Source: Leisingera aquaemixtae (lineage in GTDB: Bacteria; Pseudomonadota; Alphaproteobacteria; Rhodobacterales; Rhodobacteraceae). Taken from it: a stretch of 64,000 bases of DNA. The DNA lies in NCBI RefSeq assembly GCF_019801145.1, contig NZ_JAHVJQ010000003.1, forward strand, positions 62,001 to 126,000, in the 5' to 3' direction. This document shows positions 16,664 through 27,691 of the stretch, piece after piece (position 1 is the first letter of the stretch; each line of letters begins with the position of its first letter). The translations under genes were made by a program, and so were the position numbers. Below the pieces are notes generated by a model. It was given only the letters and a program-made list of their open reading frames with translations. It did not search any database and had not been told where the DNA came from.

Positions 16664-17686
16664 TTATGGCCTGACCGACGCAGTCCGGATGCTGGGATGC
16701 GTCCGAGTGGCTTTGCGCTCTTGCGCCGGGGTGACACCAAACTGTTTCCGGTAGTGCTGGGAGAGCGTGGAGGAGCTTGCATACCCAACTGCATTGGCAA
16801 TGCTGGAAATGGTGTCCCAGGAAAACAGAACCATCTGGCGTGCCGCCTTCAACCGCTGCCTGCGGTAGTACTCTCCCGGGCTCAACCCCGTTGCCGCGCG
16901 AAAACTGCGCTCCAGCTGGCGCGGCGACACGCCGGACATCTGCGCCACATCGCGAATGCAAACCGGCATCTCAATGTTTTTTGAGAATATCGACATCGCC
17001 GATTTGACTGCGGGGGGCATTTGGTCGACAGTCCGGTCGCTTTGCAGCACAGGAATTTTCTGACGGGCGCTGCCATTGCGGATCAGTGGGTGCTGGAACA
17101 GGCAGGCAACCTCGTTCATGGCGGCCTCGCCAAGCGCGGTGCAGATCAGCTCCAGTGATAGGTCGAACATTGCAGTGGCACCAGAGACCGTTTGGATATT
17201 ACCGTCGCGCACGATCAGCCGGTCCACGGCCGTGCAATCGGGAAAGGCCGCTTCAAAAGCGCTGCGGTAGCACCAATGAACGGCGCACCGCCGCCCAGAC
17301 AGAACGCCGCTGCGGGCCAGAGGAAAGACTCCGCCGGAGACCGCGCCCACAGCCACGCCATGCCGCGCCAGGTAGCGCAGGCGTCCCGGGCTCGATATCT
17401 GATCCTCAAACTCGGCATCTGGCCCAGACAGGAGGAACAGGCAGTCGAGCCCCTCGGCATTTGCCAGACTGGCCTCTGCGGGAAAAAGGACCCCGGCAGA
17501 AGCCGCTGCGTCCGCGCCGGTTTCGGTCACAAGATGCCAGGAAAATACCTGGTGTCCGGCGATCTCATTGGCGGCACGCAGCGGTTCCATTGCCGAGGTC
17601 AGACAGGCCATGGGAAAGCCTGGGAACAGCAGAAAGCCTATGCGTGTAAGCGGGGCAGGATCGAAGCTGTTTGCATGAATTGTCAT
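16664..17686 (-). CDS. GlxA/GbdR-like AraC-family regulator with DJ-1/PfpI domain
   Basis: A 340-residue regulator. Residues 15-190 form a class-I amidotransferase/DJ-1-like domain (IGFLLFPGFPMACLTSAMEPLRAAN), in which the usual nucleophile cysteine position is not cysteine (GAVSGGVFPLARSG), as in regulatory members. The C-terminal AraC domain shows two helix-turn-helix motifs (CIRDVAQMSGVSPRQLERSF and SSIANAVGYASSSTLSQHYRKQFG). It starts 4 bases after the permease stop, so it is the last gene of the betaine/TMAO-class transporter operon. GbdR and related proteins respond to glycine betaine or dimethylglycine, which fits the context. Confidence 0.9.
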   Translation of the reverse strand: MTIHANSFDPAPLTRIGFLLFPGFPMACLTSAMEPLRAANEIAGHQVFSWHLVTETGADAAASAGVLFPAEASLANAEGLDCLFLLSGPDAEFEDQISSPGRLRYLARHGVAVGAVSGGVFPLARSGVLSGRRCAVHWCYRSAFEAAFPDCTAVDRLIVRDGNIQTVSGATAMFDLSLELICTALGEAAMNEVACLFQHPLIRNGSARQKIPVLQSDRTVDQMPPAVKSAMSIFSKNIEMPVCIRDVAQMSGVSPRQLERSFRAATGLSPGEYYRRQRLKAARQMVLFSWDTISSIANAVGYASSSTLSQHYRKQFGVTPAQERKATRTHPSIRTASVRP

Positions 17687-17690
17687 GGTC

Positions 17691-19655
17691 TTACTCCAGC
17701 CCCAGCGCGTCTTTCTTGGACCGCGCCCAGGTGGTCACCAGGTGGTCCACCATCAGCCCCATGAAGGCGACAGCAAGCCCCAGCACCAGCCCTTTGCCGA
17801 CATCGGTGGAGGACAGGGCACGCTGCATCTCCTGGCCGAGGTCCTGGGTGCCGATGAAGGCAGCGATAATTACCATGAACAGCGAGAACATAACTGATTG
17901 GTTGACCCCGACCATGATGGTCGGCAGGGCCATTGGCAGCCGCACTTTCCACAGGGTCTGCATCCTTGTGGCGCCGGACATATCCGCGGCCTCGATCAGG
18001 GTTTCCGGAACCTGGCGCAGCCCTTCGATGGTGTAGCGCACCAGGGGCACAGCAGCGAACAGGACAACCGCACCGACCACCGCGACATCATTCACGCCGA
18101 ACAGCATTACGACGGGGATCAGGTAGATGAAGCTGGGGAAGGTCTGCAGGGTATCGCAAACGAGCAGCGCAATTGCGGCCCGTTTCTCATTGAAGGATCC
18201 CCAGATAGCGAGCGGGAAGCCAATCACTGCGGCAATGGAGACGGCGACCACGACGGTATAGACGGTGATCATGGCGCGGTCCCACCAGCCAGAGATAGCA
18301 ATGAGGCCGAAAAACGCGAGGCATACCAGCGCCGAACGCAGGCCGCCGATGGCCCAGCCAGCTGCGGCAAGCAGTGCCAGAACAGCAGCGTAAGGCATCC
18401 ACAGGAAGGCATCGCGGATCGGGATCAATACCCAAGTGATCAGGAACCAGCGCAGCCATTGGGTGACGGGATCGATGAGCACAATGAACCAATCTGCCAC
18501 AGCGTCTATGGGCTTGGAGATGGTGAAGGCGTCACGGCGGCCGATCTGATCCATCAGCGGGATGAACTGCGCCAGTACTAGGCAGGCCAGCGACAGGCCA
18601 AGGCCCAGCAGCAGGAACTTGTTGCGCACGGCGAAGGATGTGCCTTTTTCGAAATGCTCGGGCTGCTTTGTCGCCCAGGCCTTTGTGCAGCGGTCCAGCA
18701 TGACTGCCAACAGCACGATAGTGATGCCAATCTCGACCGAGCGGCCGATCTTCAACGCCTGCAGCAGCTGCAGCAGTTTCTGGCCCAGGCCAGGCATGCC
18801 GATGAAGCTGGCCAGAACCACCATGGCGAGGCATTGCATGATCACCTGGTTCACGCCAACCAGGATCTCGGTGCGGGCCGTTGGGATGCGGACATGGCGC
18901 AAGAGCTGCCAGCGGGTGGAGCCGCACATGTGGCCGCTTTCGATCACCTCATGCGGAACCTTGCGCAGGCCCAAGAGCGACATGCGGATCATCGGCGGCA
19001 CCGAAAAGATGATGGTGACGATGGCGCCTGCCTTGGGACCGACGCCGATGAAGACCACAACCGGGATCATGTAGGCGAAATGCGGCAGGCTTTGCGCGAT
19101 GTTGAGGATCGGGTTCAGGATCCGTTCGAAGGCCTTGGACCGCCAGGCGAGGATGCCCATCACGAGACCGAACAGGATCGAAAACGGTGCGGCGACGACG
19201 ATGACCGACAGCGTTTCCATCGCCCATTTCCACTGCCCCATGACGGCAATCCAGACAAAGGTTCCGCCGGTGAGCAGTGACAGCCGCCAGCCCTGGAGGG
19301 CATAGCCGATGACGAAGCCTATGCTGGCAATCACGGTCCACGGAATGGGGCCGACGCGGGGCCAGCGGTTCTTGCCGTAAAGCAGGTTGGCGGTCACATC
19401 GAGCAGCCATTCGACCGCGTCGGCAAAGGCACGGGTCAGATAGAGCAGACCCAAGTCGTCTCGCACAAACACAAAGATAGCGTTGATCCAGTCGGCGAAG
19501 GGCAAAATCAGCCATTCCGGAGGCCGCACCAGCCCGGCGGGCAACAGGGAGTTCCCCAGTGCAAGCACGCAGGCAGCGACAAAGAGCGTCCAGCCGGTCT
19601 TGGCTCGTGTCCAGCTCTGCGATTTGCTGGATAGTATCATGGTCTGGTCAGTCAT
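17691..19655 (-). CDS. Double-length permease of a betaine/choline/TMAO-class ABC transporter
   Basis: A 654-residue inner-membrane protein made of two consecutive ProW-like permease modules. Each contains a binding-protein-dependent permease signature: LRKVPHEVIESGHMCGSTRWQLL in the first half and LRQVPETLIEAADMSGATRMQTLW in the second, each followed by a VGVNQ segment. Most ProW/OpuAB proteins have one such module and dimerise; here both are in one chain. It overlaps the ATPase gene by 4 bp (ATGA) and has GGGAGG 7 bases before the ATG. The sequence class covers glycine betaine, proline betaine, choline and TMAO carriers, and the substrate is not resolved by sequence alone. Confidence 0.92.
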   Translation of the reverse strand: MTDQTMILSSKSQSWTRAKTGWTLFVAACVLALGNSLLPAGLVRPPEWLILPFADWINAIFVFVRDDLGLLYLTRAFADAVEWLLDVTANLLYGKNRWPRVGPIPWTVIASIGFVIGYALQGWRLSLLTGGTFVWIAVMGQWKWAMETLSVIVVAAPFSILFGLVMGILAWRSKAFERILNPILNIAQSLPHFAYMIPVVVFIGVGPKAGAIVTIIFSVPPMIRMSLLGLRKVPHEVIESGHMCGSTRWQLLRHVRIPTARTEILVGVNQVIMQCLAMVVLASFIGMPGLGQKLLQLLQALKIGRSVEIGITIVLLAVMLDRCTKAWATKQPEHFEKGTSFAVRNKFLLLGLGLSLACLVLAQFIPLMDQIGRRDAFTISKPIDAVADWFIVLIDPVTQWLRWFLITWVLIPIRDAFLWMPYAAVLALLAAAGWAIGGLRSALVCLAFFGLIAISGWWDRAMITVYTVVVAVSIAAVIGFPLAIWGSFNEKRAAIALLVCDTLQTFPSFIYLIPVVMLFGVNDVAVVGAVVLFAAVPLVRYTIEGLRQVPETLIEAADMSGATRMQTLWKVRLPMALPTIMVGVNQSVMFSLFMVIIAAFIGTQDLGQEMQRALSSTDVGKGLVLGLAVAFMGLMVDHLVTTWARSKKDALGLE

Positions 19656-20683
19656 GACGTGCCTCCCAGCAGCACATCAAGTGCTTCCTGGCGGTTCAAA
19701 GCGCCGATTAGGCTGCCAGAGCCGTCAGCGACGGGAAAGAAGTCGCGGCTGTCATTGACCAGCAGACGGGCCAGTTCGGAGATGGTCTGTTTCTCTCCAA
19801 CCGGTGCACCTGTCATGCTGTGGCCGTTCACGTCCCGCGCCAGAACCCCGGCATGGACCACTCGGGATTTCTCGATTTCCTCGGTGAACTTGGCGACGTA
19901 TTCGGTGGCCGGGTTCAGCACGATCTGATCGGGAGTAGCGCATTGCTCGACTACGCCGTCCTTCATAATGGCAATGCGGTCAGCGAGGCGCAAAGCTTCG
20001 TCGAAGTCATGGGTGATAAAAACGATGGTCTTGCCCAGCATTTCCTGCAAACGCAGAAACTCGTCCTGCATTTCGCGGCGGATCAGCGGGTCCAAGGCAG
20101 AGAAGGGTTCGTCCAGGAACCAGATGTCGGGTTCGATCGCCAGGCTGCGGGCGATGCCGACGCGCTGCTGCTGGCCGCCGGAAAGCTCGCGCGGGAAATA
20201 GTCCTCGCGCCCGGACAAGCCGACCAGCTCAATCACTTCCAGTGCGCGGGCACGGCGTGCATGCCGGTCCTGGCCGCGCATCTCCAGCGGAAAGGCGACA
20301 TTGTCCAGCACGGTGCGGTGCGGCAGCAGGCCGAAACTCTGGAACACCATGCCCATCTTGTTGCGGCGCAGATCAATCAGCTCTTTCTCGGACATTTCTC
20401 CGATGTTCTGGCCTTCGACACGGACCTCGCCGCCAGTAATGTCGATGAGCCGGGACAGGCAGCGCACAAAGGTTGACTTGCCGGAGCCGGACAACCCCAT
20501 GATCACCAGCATCTCACCCTTGGCGATGTCCAGCGATACATCCCGGACCGCGGCGATGTAGCCGGCTTGGCGGATTTCATCGAAACCCGGATTTCCGGTC
20601 AGAGACTTCAGGTACTCTTCCGGATGGGCCCCAAACAGCTTCCAAACGTTCTTGCACGAAATGACGGGAGAGGCGGCAGTCAT
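19652..20683 (-). CDS. ATP-binding subunit of the betaine/choline/TMAO-class transporter
   Basis: A 343-residue ProV/OpuAA-type ATPase: Walker A GLSGSGKST, Q-loop MVFQSFGLLPHRTV, signature LSGGQQQRVGIARSLA, Walker B IWFLDEPFSALDPL, switch His in FITHDFDEAL. A C-terminal CBS-like regulatory region (about 275-343) follows, shorter than the tandem CBS pair of ProV. The start is the ATG of MTAASPVISCKNVWKLFG; an in-frame extension to 20833 runs into the binding-protein gene. Its ribosome-binding site is weak, so expression may depend on read-through from the binding-protein gene 70 bases upstream. Confidence 0.93.
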   Translation of the reverse strand: MTAASPVISCKNVWKLFGAHPEEYLKSLTGNPGFDEIRQAGYIAAVRDVSLDIAKGEMLVIMGLSGSGKSTFVRCLSRLIDITGGEVRVEGQNIGEMSEKELIDLRRNKMGMVFQSFGLLPHRTVLDNVAFPLEMRGQDRHARRARALEVIELVGLSGREDYFPRELSGGQQQRVGIARSLAIEPDIWFLDEPFSALDPLIRREMQDEFLRLQEMLGKTIVFITHDFDEALRLADRIAIMKDGVVEQCATPDQIVLNPATEYVAKFTEEIEKSRVVHAGVLARDVNGHSMTGAPVGEKQTISELARLLVNDSRDFFPVADGSGSLIGALNRQEALDVLLGGTS

Positions 20684-20707
20684 GAGTCTACTTTCATTTG
20701 CATAGGC

Positions 20708-20731
20708 GCCGGGGCAGTGGACTGCCCCGGC
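20708..20731 (-). promoter_or_regulatory. Intercistronic hairpin between binding-protein and ATPase genes
   Basis: A perfect 10-bp stem (GCCGGGGCAG with CTGCCCCGGC) closed by a 4-base loop lies 22 bases after the binding-protein stop and 24 bases before the ATPase start. No U-tract follows. Such hairpins commonly stabilise the upstream message or attenuate read-through, giving excess binding protein over ATPase and permease. Confidence 0.65.
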
Positions 20732-20753
20732 ACACAGGAGGAAGGTGAGGGGC

Positions 20754-21830
<1,077 letters not shown>

Positions 21831-21887
21831 TCAGTATTGTTAAAATTTGTTAACCAGCAGGAAAATCACCCAAGGGGCACCGCATTC

Positions 21888-22580
21888 ATGGCACATATTC
21901 TGATCATTGAGGATGAGCCGGTCACCCGCGCGACACTCGCGAGCTATCTGGATGCGCAAGGGTATACCGTTTCGCAGGCGGAGACTGCGGAAGAGGCGGA
22001 GAAAATCCTGGACGAGCAAGATGTTGATCTGCTTCTGGTCGACATCAATCTGCCGGGTAAGGACGGGTTGCAGATAACCCGCGAACAGCGTGCCAAGTCA
22101 GAGATGGGGATCATTCTGGTGACGGGCCGGGATGATGAGATTGACCGGATCGTCGGGCTGGAACTAGGTGCGGATGACTATGTCTGCAAACCTTTCAACA
22201 GGCGTGAATTGCTCGCACGACTCAAGAACCTGCTGCGGCGGACACAGGATATCCGGCGGCTGTCCCGCCAGATCTACAAGTTCGGCAAGTTCCATTTCGA
22301 TGTGGCAGCGCGGCATCTTCAAACGGAGGAGGGGGACAGCATTTCACTGACCCGTGCAGAATTCGAGGTGCTGGATATGCTGGTCAGCCGGGCAGGTGAG
22401 ATCGCATCGCGGGATGCGCTGATGAGCCGCGTAACCCACAGGCAGTACGGTGTGAATCCGAGAACCGTGGATGTCCTAGTGCGGCGGCTGCGCGGCAAGC
22501 TGGAAGAAGATCCTGCGCACCCGCGCATCATAACGACGGTTCATGGTGAGGGGTATGTCTTTACCGCGCCTTTGCGCTGA
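21888..22580 (+). CDS. torR: TMAO-responsive response regulator TorR
   Basis: A 230-residue OmpR/PhoB-type regulator closely resembling E. coli Tor[19 protein letters not shown], phospho-acceptor Asp52 in [18 protein letters not shown], and [34 protein letters not shown]. The C-terminal winged helix ends [13 protein letters not shown]. The ATG of [10 protein letters not shown] was chosen, with AAGGGG upstream; a longer frame from 21822 runs through the intergenic region. It converges with torS (20-bp 3' overlap) and diverges from the ABC transporter. In E. coli TorR activates torCAD; no such genes are visible here. Confidence 0.9.
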   Translation: MAHILIIEDEPVTRATLASYLDAQGYTVSQAETAEEAEKILDEQDVDLLLVDINLPGKDGLQITREQRAKSEMGIILVTGRDDEIDRIVGLELGADDYVCKPFNRRELLARLKNLLRRTQDIRRLSRQIYKFGKFHFDVAARHLQTEEGDSISLTRAEFEVLDMLVSRAGEIASRDALMSRVTHRQYGVNPRTVDVLVRRLRGKLEEDPAHPRIITTVHGEGYVFTAPLR

Positions 22581-25488
22581 CGCCTTCGAGTTCGCCCACA
22601 ACTTCCGATACCGCGCTCAAAACTCTCGGGGCCAAGTCTTTCAGGTCTTGAACCAGTTGCTCAGTACGCCCGTGCTTCTTCAAGGCAGCGCTGCTTTCCA
22701 GTTCCGAAAGCAACCCGGCAAGGTCATTCTGGCCAAACGTGCCTGCCGCTCCCTTCGCGCGGTGAGCGGTTTTGGCCAGGCCAGGCATATCCTGCGCCGC
22801 CATGGCAGCCTCGATGCCAGCAACACTCCGCGGCAGTTCCTTAAGAAACAGCTGCGCAATTTCCAACGCCGGAGCTTCCCCAAGTTCCTGAATGTTACTG
22901 CGGAACAAGCGGCGCAGTTCAGCAACACGCCCGGTGACATCTCCTGTGGCTTGGCGTGCTGACAGATATATCTCTCCGTGGCGCCCTTCGCTAACGCTGG
23001 CCAGTGCCTTGGCCAACCGCTCCGGTGATACCGGCTTGGCGACAAATCCGTTCATGCCGGCACGCAGATGCGCTTCGATCTGGTCTTCCTGCACATGCGC
23101 AGAAATGCCGATCACCGGCAGGTTGGCCAGTCTCGGATCGGCGTGCGCTCGAAGCCGGCGCGTTGTCTCAGTGCCGCTTATTCCCGGCAGGTTCACATCC
23201 ATCAGAACAAGATCGAACTGGTGTTGCGGAAGCAGTTCTAGCGCCTGTTCCCCGCCGGAGACGCAGACGCAGCTATGACCCATGCGCTCAAGATAGCCTT
23301 GGGCGACCATCTGATTGATTTCATTATCTTCCACCACCAGAATGGACAGGCTGACATCGGCTGGGTCAAGTGCTGTTTCGTCTTCCCGGGGAGCTAGGTC
23401 AACAGGATCGCCGGGTTTCAATTCGACCGAAAGCGAAAAGACCGAACCTACATTCTTGGTGCTTTCCAGCGACAGCCGTGCGCCGATTGCCTGCGCAAAC
23501 CGCTTGCTCACGGCGAGACCAAGCCCAGTGCCGCCGAACCGGCGCGCCGTTTCGTGGTCTTCCTGCTCGAAGGCTTCGAAAACCCTGGATTTGGCCTCTG
23601 CCGAAATCCCTTTTCCGGTATCGCTGACTTCAAATGACACCAAATGACGGCCCGCACCCGCATCAGATGCGCGAACCCGCAGGATAACTTCACCGTCATC
23701 AGTGAATTTCAGTGCATTGGACAAGAGGTTGAACAGGATCTGGCGCAGCTTGGCGATATCACCGATTACAGCGTCAGGCAGGTTTTCAGGCGCGTCCAGC
23801 CACAAGTGGATGCCTTTTTCATCTGCACTGGGGCGCATGAGAACAACAATGCCGGTGACCAGTTCGCGGAGCGAGAAGGTCACATTTTCGGGTGTCAGCC
23901 CGCCGCTCTCAATCTTGGAGTAGTCCAGGATGTCATTCAGAATTTTCAGCAGGTTCTGACCTGAGGCAAGGGCAGCCCGCAGCCGTTCCATCTGCCGGGG
24001 GGTAAGGTCGTCGTCGGAAAGGCTGCGCAGCATTCCAAGAACGCCATTCATCGGTGTCCGGATTTCATGGCTCATCATGGCCAGAAATTCGGATTTGGCG
24101 AGGTCCGCGGCTTCGGCTTTTTGCCGTGCCTTGTCGTGCGCTGCAACTTCGTGCCGCAGCCGTTCGGTCTGTTCCTCGACCATGTTCTGCAGGTTGTTAC
24201 GGTGTTCTCTCAGTTCCTGCTCATTGAGATCCCGCTGCCGCTCCAGTGCGTTCTTCTCGATGGCTTGCTTGCGGAATACCTCGACGGCCTCTTCCATGCG
24301 GGCGATTTCATCCCGGCCTTTGGGCCGCACTTCGCGGTCCAGCTGGCCGCGCATAAGGGCGGCCATGGTTCCCGCCAGCCGGTTCAGCCGTCTCGTCACA
24401 TGCCCGCGCACAAAGAACCAGACGACTGCGAGTGACAGAAGCAGGCCGGCGGCCGCTGCAACACCGTTCCTGAACTGTGCCTGTCGCATTTCAATTGCGG
24501 CCAGATTGCCTGACGCGATGGCCTTTGCCTGTGCCTGGTCGGCCACGGCTGCTGCTTCCCGGCCCAGGTGGAGGGCTGTATCCTGAAGTTCCTGTTTGAG
24601 AGCAGTGATCCGGGCCTCGGTTATCAGGATCTGGTTCCTGAGCGTGAACAAACCCGGTTCTCCGCGGGTAATGGACTGAAGCTGCGCGACATATGCTTCC
24701 GCTTGCTGGCGCCGCCCCGGATCCCTGATCGCCTTAACCCTGCGTGATACGATAGACAGGCGGCTTGCCAGAGAAGCTTCGTTTGCAGCCAATTCGTTTT
24801 CGCCCTGCGCTTCGTCAATCCGGTTGATCAGCAGACCGATTTCAGCGGTTTGCGAGCGCAGCTCGAACATAAGGCCAAGCTGGAACAGGTCGACTTCGAT
24901 CAGCTTGTCCAGCGTATCGGTGCGCGCATTTTCCTCTACGCGGGATACCGGCGTATCATACAGGCTGGAGATCACGGCTGTTGTGCCCATTTCTGCGTTT
25001 GCCACCAGCGTATCGGCCATCCCAAGAAGATCATTGGCGGCCGCAAGGTTGCGCTCGGCAAGAGCCTTGAAAGCGCCGTGAAGCGCGATGCGGGTTTCCA
25101 CCAGCCCGTTCAATTCATCCAGCGCTTTGGCAGCATCCGCCACCGTTGTGCGCAGCTGCTCAGTACCAGTGCCATCCTCAAGGTTCAGCGTGTCGATCCG
25201 CCGTGTCAGGGCGGCGATCTGATCCAGCAGGAAATCAGCACGGTTCTCCCGGTCAGCCTGTGTTTCGACCTCTGAAAGCTCTGGCGCGATAGCAATAATG
25301 CGGGTGCTTTCTTCTGCCATGCCGCGCACTTCTGCGATGGCCGGAATTGTTTGACTGATAACTTCGGCCTGGCGGCGGGCCAGCGCCCGCAGCTCAATTA
25401 CCCCCAGTATCCCTGCAAGAGTGGGCAGCCCGGCGATCACGATGAACGCCAGGCTCAGCTTTCCGCTTAATCCGAGTTTCCCAAACAT
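22561..25488 (-). CDS. torS: Hybrid sensor kinase TorS
   Basis: A 975-residue tripartite sensor. In order: an N-terminal membrane segment ([19 protein letters not shown]), a long periplasmic helical sensor (to about 335), a second membrane segment ([19 protein letters not shown]), HAMP, coiled coil, kinase core with His474 ([12 protein letters not shown]), ATPase domain ([24 protein letters not shown]), a receiver with Asp764 (LMDVNLPG), and an Hpt domain with His909 ([14 protein letters not shown]). This His-Asp-His relay is the TorS layout. The gene is convergent with torR and divergent from torT, an arrangement also seen in the E. coli tor regulatory locus. Confidence 0.92.
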   Translation of the reverse strand: MFGKLGLSGKLSLAFIVIAGLPTLAGILGVIELRALARRQAEVISQTIPAIAEVRGMAEESTRIIAIAPELSEVETQADRENRADFLLDQIAALTRRIDTLNLEDGTGTEQLRTTVADAAKALDELNGLVETRIALHGAFKALAERNLAAANDLLGMADTLVANAEMGTTAVISSLYDTPVSRVEENARTDTLDKLIEVDLFQLGLMFELRSQTAEIGLLINRIDEAQGENELAANEASLASRLSIVSRRVKAIRDPGRRQQAEAYVAQLQSITRGEPGLFTLRNQILITEARITALKQELQDTALHLGREAAAVADQAQAKAIASGNLAAIEMRQAQFRNGVAAAAGLLLSLAVVWFFVRGHVTRRLNRLAGTMAALMRGQLDREVRPKGRDEIARMEEAVEVFRKQAIEKNALERQRDLNEQELREHRNNLQNMVEEQTERLRHEVAAHDKARQKAEAADLAKSEFLAMMSHEIRTPMNGVLGMLRSLSDDDLTPRQMERLRAALASGQNLLKILNDILDYSKIESGGLTPENVTFSLRELVTGIVVLMRPSADEKGIHLWLDAPENLPDAVIGDIAKLRQILFNLLSNALKFTDDGEVILRVRASDAGAGRHLVSFEVSDTGKGISAEAKSRVFEAFEQEDHETARRFGGTGLGLAVSKRFAQAIGARLSLESTKNVGSVFSLSVELKPGDPVDLAPREDETALDPADVSLSILVVEDNEINQMVAQGYLERMGHSCVCVSGGEQALELLPQHQFDLVLMDVNLPGISGTETTRRLRAHADPRLANLPVIGISAHVQEDQIEAHLRAGMNGFVAKPVSPERLAKALASVSEGRHGEIYLSARQATGDVTGRVAELRRLFRSNIQELGEAPALEIAQLFLKELPRSVAGIEAAMAAQDMPGLAKTAHRAKGAAGTFGQNDLAGLLSELESSAALKKHGRTEQLVQDLKDLAPRVLSAVSEVVGELEGVSAKAR

Positions 25489-25508
25489 TCTTAAACTTTC
25501 GCGCGGAG

Positions 25509-25523
25509 TTGCGAATTTCGCAA
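25509..25523. promoter_or_regulatory. Palindrome in the torS/torT divergent promoter region
   Basis: TTGCGAATTTCGCAA is a perfect palindrome with 7-bp arms and a 1-base centre. It lies 20 bp upstream of torS and 60 bp upstream of torT in an otherwise AT-rich spacer. It could be an operator for both genes; the binding protein is unknown. Confidence 0.45.
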
Positions 25524-25582
25524 TTTTGAATTTTCTTGTTATCCAGCCGCATGCCTAACTTGCGCGGCAGGAAAGGAAGAGC

Positions 25583-26635
25583 ATGCGCATTATTTGGTAT
25601 CTTTGGCTGGCGTTTTTTTACTCCGGCGCCGCTGCGGAAAGCTGGCGCCTGCAAGTTCCCCGGGTACCGTTTGATTACGACAGCGGATATGAAACCGTTG
25701 ATTACCAGCCGCTGGACAAAGCAGCGAAGCCCTGGCGGTTGTGCATTGCCTATCCGCATTTGAAGGATGCCTATTGGCTGAGCGTCAATTTTGGGATGGT
25801 GACGGAGGCGCGCAGGCTGGGTGTGTCGTTCAAGCTTGTTGAGGCGGGCGGCTACCCGAATTTGCAGCGCCAGATTCAGCAGGCTGAGAGCTGCGTAGCC
25901 GAAGGCGCGGATGCATTTGTGGTCGGAACCGTGTCCTATAACGGCCTTGGCAGCACGGTGGAGCGCATAGCAGCCTCAATCCCGGTCATCGCCGCAGTAA
26001 ACGACATCGCCGATACGGGGATCACTGCAAAAGTTGGTGTTTCCTGGACGGACATGGGTGCCGCAGCAGCCCGCATAATCGCTGAGCGGCATCCCAAAAG
26101 TTCTCCCCCGGTGAAGGTTGCCTGGTTCCCGGGACCGCAAGAGGCAGGCTGGGTGAAGTTTGTTGAACAAGGATTTCAAAACGCCCTGGCGGGCAGTTCT
26201 GCAAAGATCGTAGCGACGAAATACGGTGACACCGGCCGGGAAATCCAGGTCCGGCTGGTCGAGGAGGCTCTGGATGAGGTGGCAGACCTCGATTACATTG
26301 CCGGATCCGCGCCAACAGCGGAGGCCGCTGTTTCGGTGCTGCGCGCCCGCGGCTTGCAGGATCAGGTTCAAATCGTTTCGGATTATATGACACATGCCGT
26401 CTATCGCGGAGTTCTCAGAAACCGGATCATTGCGACGCCCACGGACCTGCCTGTGCTGCAGGGCCGCTTGGCCATAGAGGTGGCTGTGCGGGCGATCGAA
26501 AAGAAGCTGCGGTATTCACATCTGGGACCTCAGATTCAAATCTTCGACCAGCAGTCCAGCGATCCAAACATGCTTGATTTATCTCTGGCACCAGCAGCTT
26601 TTGCTCCGGTATTCGAGCTTCGGATGCCGCAGTAG
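25583..26635 (+). CDS. torT: Periplasmic TMAO-sensing protein TorT
   Basis: A 350-residue periplasmic protein with a short signal peptide (IIWYLWLAFFYSGAAA). It is related to the ribose-type binding-protein fold, and several segments closely match E. coli TorT: LCIAYPHLKDAYWLSVNFGM, EARRLGVSFKLVEAGGYPNL, and MTHAVYRGVLRNRIIATPTD. In E. coli TorT binds TMAO and docks on the TorS sensor domain to trigger the relay. It is divergent from torS. The frame opens close to the ATG preceded by AGGAAGAG, which fixes the start. Confidence 0.9.
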   Translation: MRIIWYLWLAFFYSGAAAESWRLQVPRVPFDYDSGYETVDYQPLDKAAKPWRLCIAYPHLKDAYWLSVNFGMVTEARRLGVSFKLVEAGGYPNLQRQIQQAESCVAEGADAFVVGTVSYNGLGSTVERIAASIPVIAAVNDIADTGITAKVGVSWTDMGAAAARIIAERHPKSSPPVKVAWFPGPQEAGWVKFVEQGFQNALAGSSAKIVATKYGDTGREIQVRLVEEALDEVADLDYIAGSAPTAEAAVSVLRARGLQDQVQIVSDYMTHAVYRGVLRNRIIATPTDLPVLQGRLAIEVAVRAIEKKLRYSHLGPQIQIFDQQSSDPNMLDLSLAPAAFAPVFELRMPQ

Positions 26636-26779
26636 GTCCTTTCTTCTTTGCTGCAATACCCGGCATCTATGGCGGCTGGCGCCCGCAACAGGGTGAGCAG
26701 CTATTGTCAGAAAGGGCCGCGCACTTCGGAACTGGCGGCAAATTTGATCAGAGCACCTGCGAGGCAACTAAAGGGCCTG

Positions 26780-27673
26780 CTACTGTGCCAGCGGTGCAGA
26801 CGCCAGTTTCTCGTCCCGCGGCGGAAGCCCGAACTTGCGGGCATATTCCCGGCTGAACTGAGTCGGGCTTTCATAGCCGACATCATAGGCCGCGGAAGCC
26901 ACTGATTTACCGCCGCTGATCAGCAGGCGGCGCGCCTCCATCAGGCGCAGCTCCTTCTGGTACTGCAGTGGTGTGGTGGAAGTAAGCGCCTTGAAATGCT
27001 CGTGAAAGGTCGATTGGCTCATCCCCGCTTCTGCGGCCAGGTCAGCCACCGGCAAGGTGGCCTTGTACCGATCGCGGATCAGGGCAATCGCCTTGGAAAT
27101 CCGGCTTGCCGGACTTTCGTGCAGCAGCAGCTGGCGCAGCATTCCGCCATGGCTGGCGCGCAGCAAGCGGAAGTGGATCTCCTTCAGCACCAAGGGCGCC
27201 AGAGCCTGCACCTCCACCGGATCCCGCGCGAGCCGGAACAGCCGCCCTACAGCATCGAACAAAGCCGGGTCGCCTTCGGCCACGCTCATTGAGTGGGAGG
27301 CTCGCTCAGGTTCCTGCAACGGGCCGATCTCGTCGTAAAGACTGCGTACGGTCGCCAGGTCCAGCTGCAGAGCCAGCGAGACGTAGGGTTTGTCCGGCGA
27401 CGCATCGATTACACCTGCCGTTACCGGTAATGCGTGGCTGACGATCAGCGACTTGCCGGCGCCATAGCGGACGGTCCGGTCGTCCAGATGAGCCTCCTTG
27501 GCCCCCTGCAGGACCAGGCACATGACCGGCTCATAAATCATCGCCTGAAATTCGGTCCGTTTTTCGCTGCAAAAGGCAAAGAGCCCATCAATTCCGGTTT
27601 CGCAGCCAGTCTCAAGCGCAGCTCTCTCCCGCACGAATGCGGCGACATCGGAAATCAGGTCTTGCGGTACCAT
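26780..27673 (-). CDS. AraC-family regulator (AraC_N type)
   Basis: A 297-residue regulator with an N-terminal AraC_N-type domain (EPVMCLVLQGAKEAHLDDRTVRYGAGKSL) and two C-terminal helix-turn-helix motifs (LPVADLAAEAGMSQSTFHEHFKALT and SVASAAYDVGYESPTQFSREYARKFG). I placed the start at the ATG with AAGGAGGAG 6-7 bases upstream rather than at 27742. It is divergent from the SDR/molybdenum-hydroxylase operon, which it probably activates; AraC_N regulators commonly sit next to alcohol/aldehyde oxidoreductase genes. The inducer is unknown. Confidence 0.92.
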   Translation of the reverse strand: MVPQDLISDVAAFVRERAALETGCETGIDGLFAFCSEKRTEFQAMIYEPVMCLVLQGAKEAHLDDRTVRYGAGKSLIVSHALPVTAGVIDASPDKPYVSLALQLDLATVRSLYDEIGPLQEPERASHSMSVAEGDPALFDAVGRLFRLARDPVEVQALAPLVLKEIHFRLLRASHGGMLRQLLLHESPASRISKAIALIRDRYKATLPVADLAAEAGMSQSTFHEHFKALTSTTPLQYQKELRLMEARRLLISGGKSVASAAYDVGYESPTQFSREYARKFGLPPRDEKLASAPLAQ

Positions 27674-27691
27674 CAGCGCTCCTCCTTCTGA

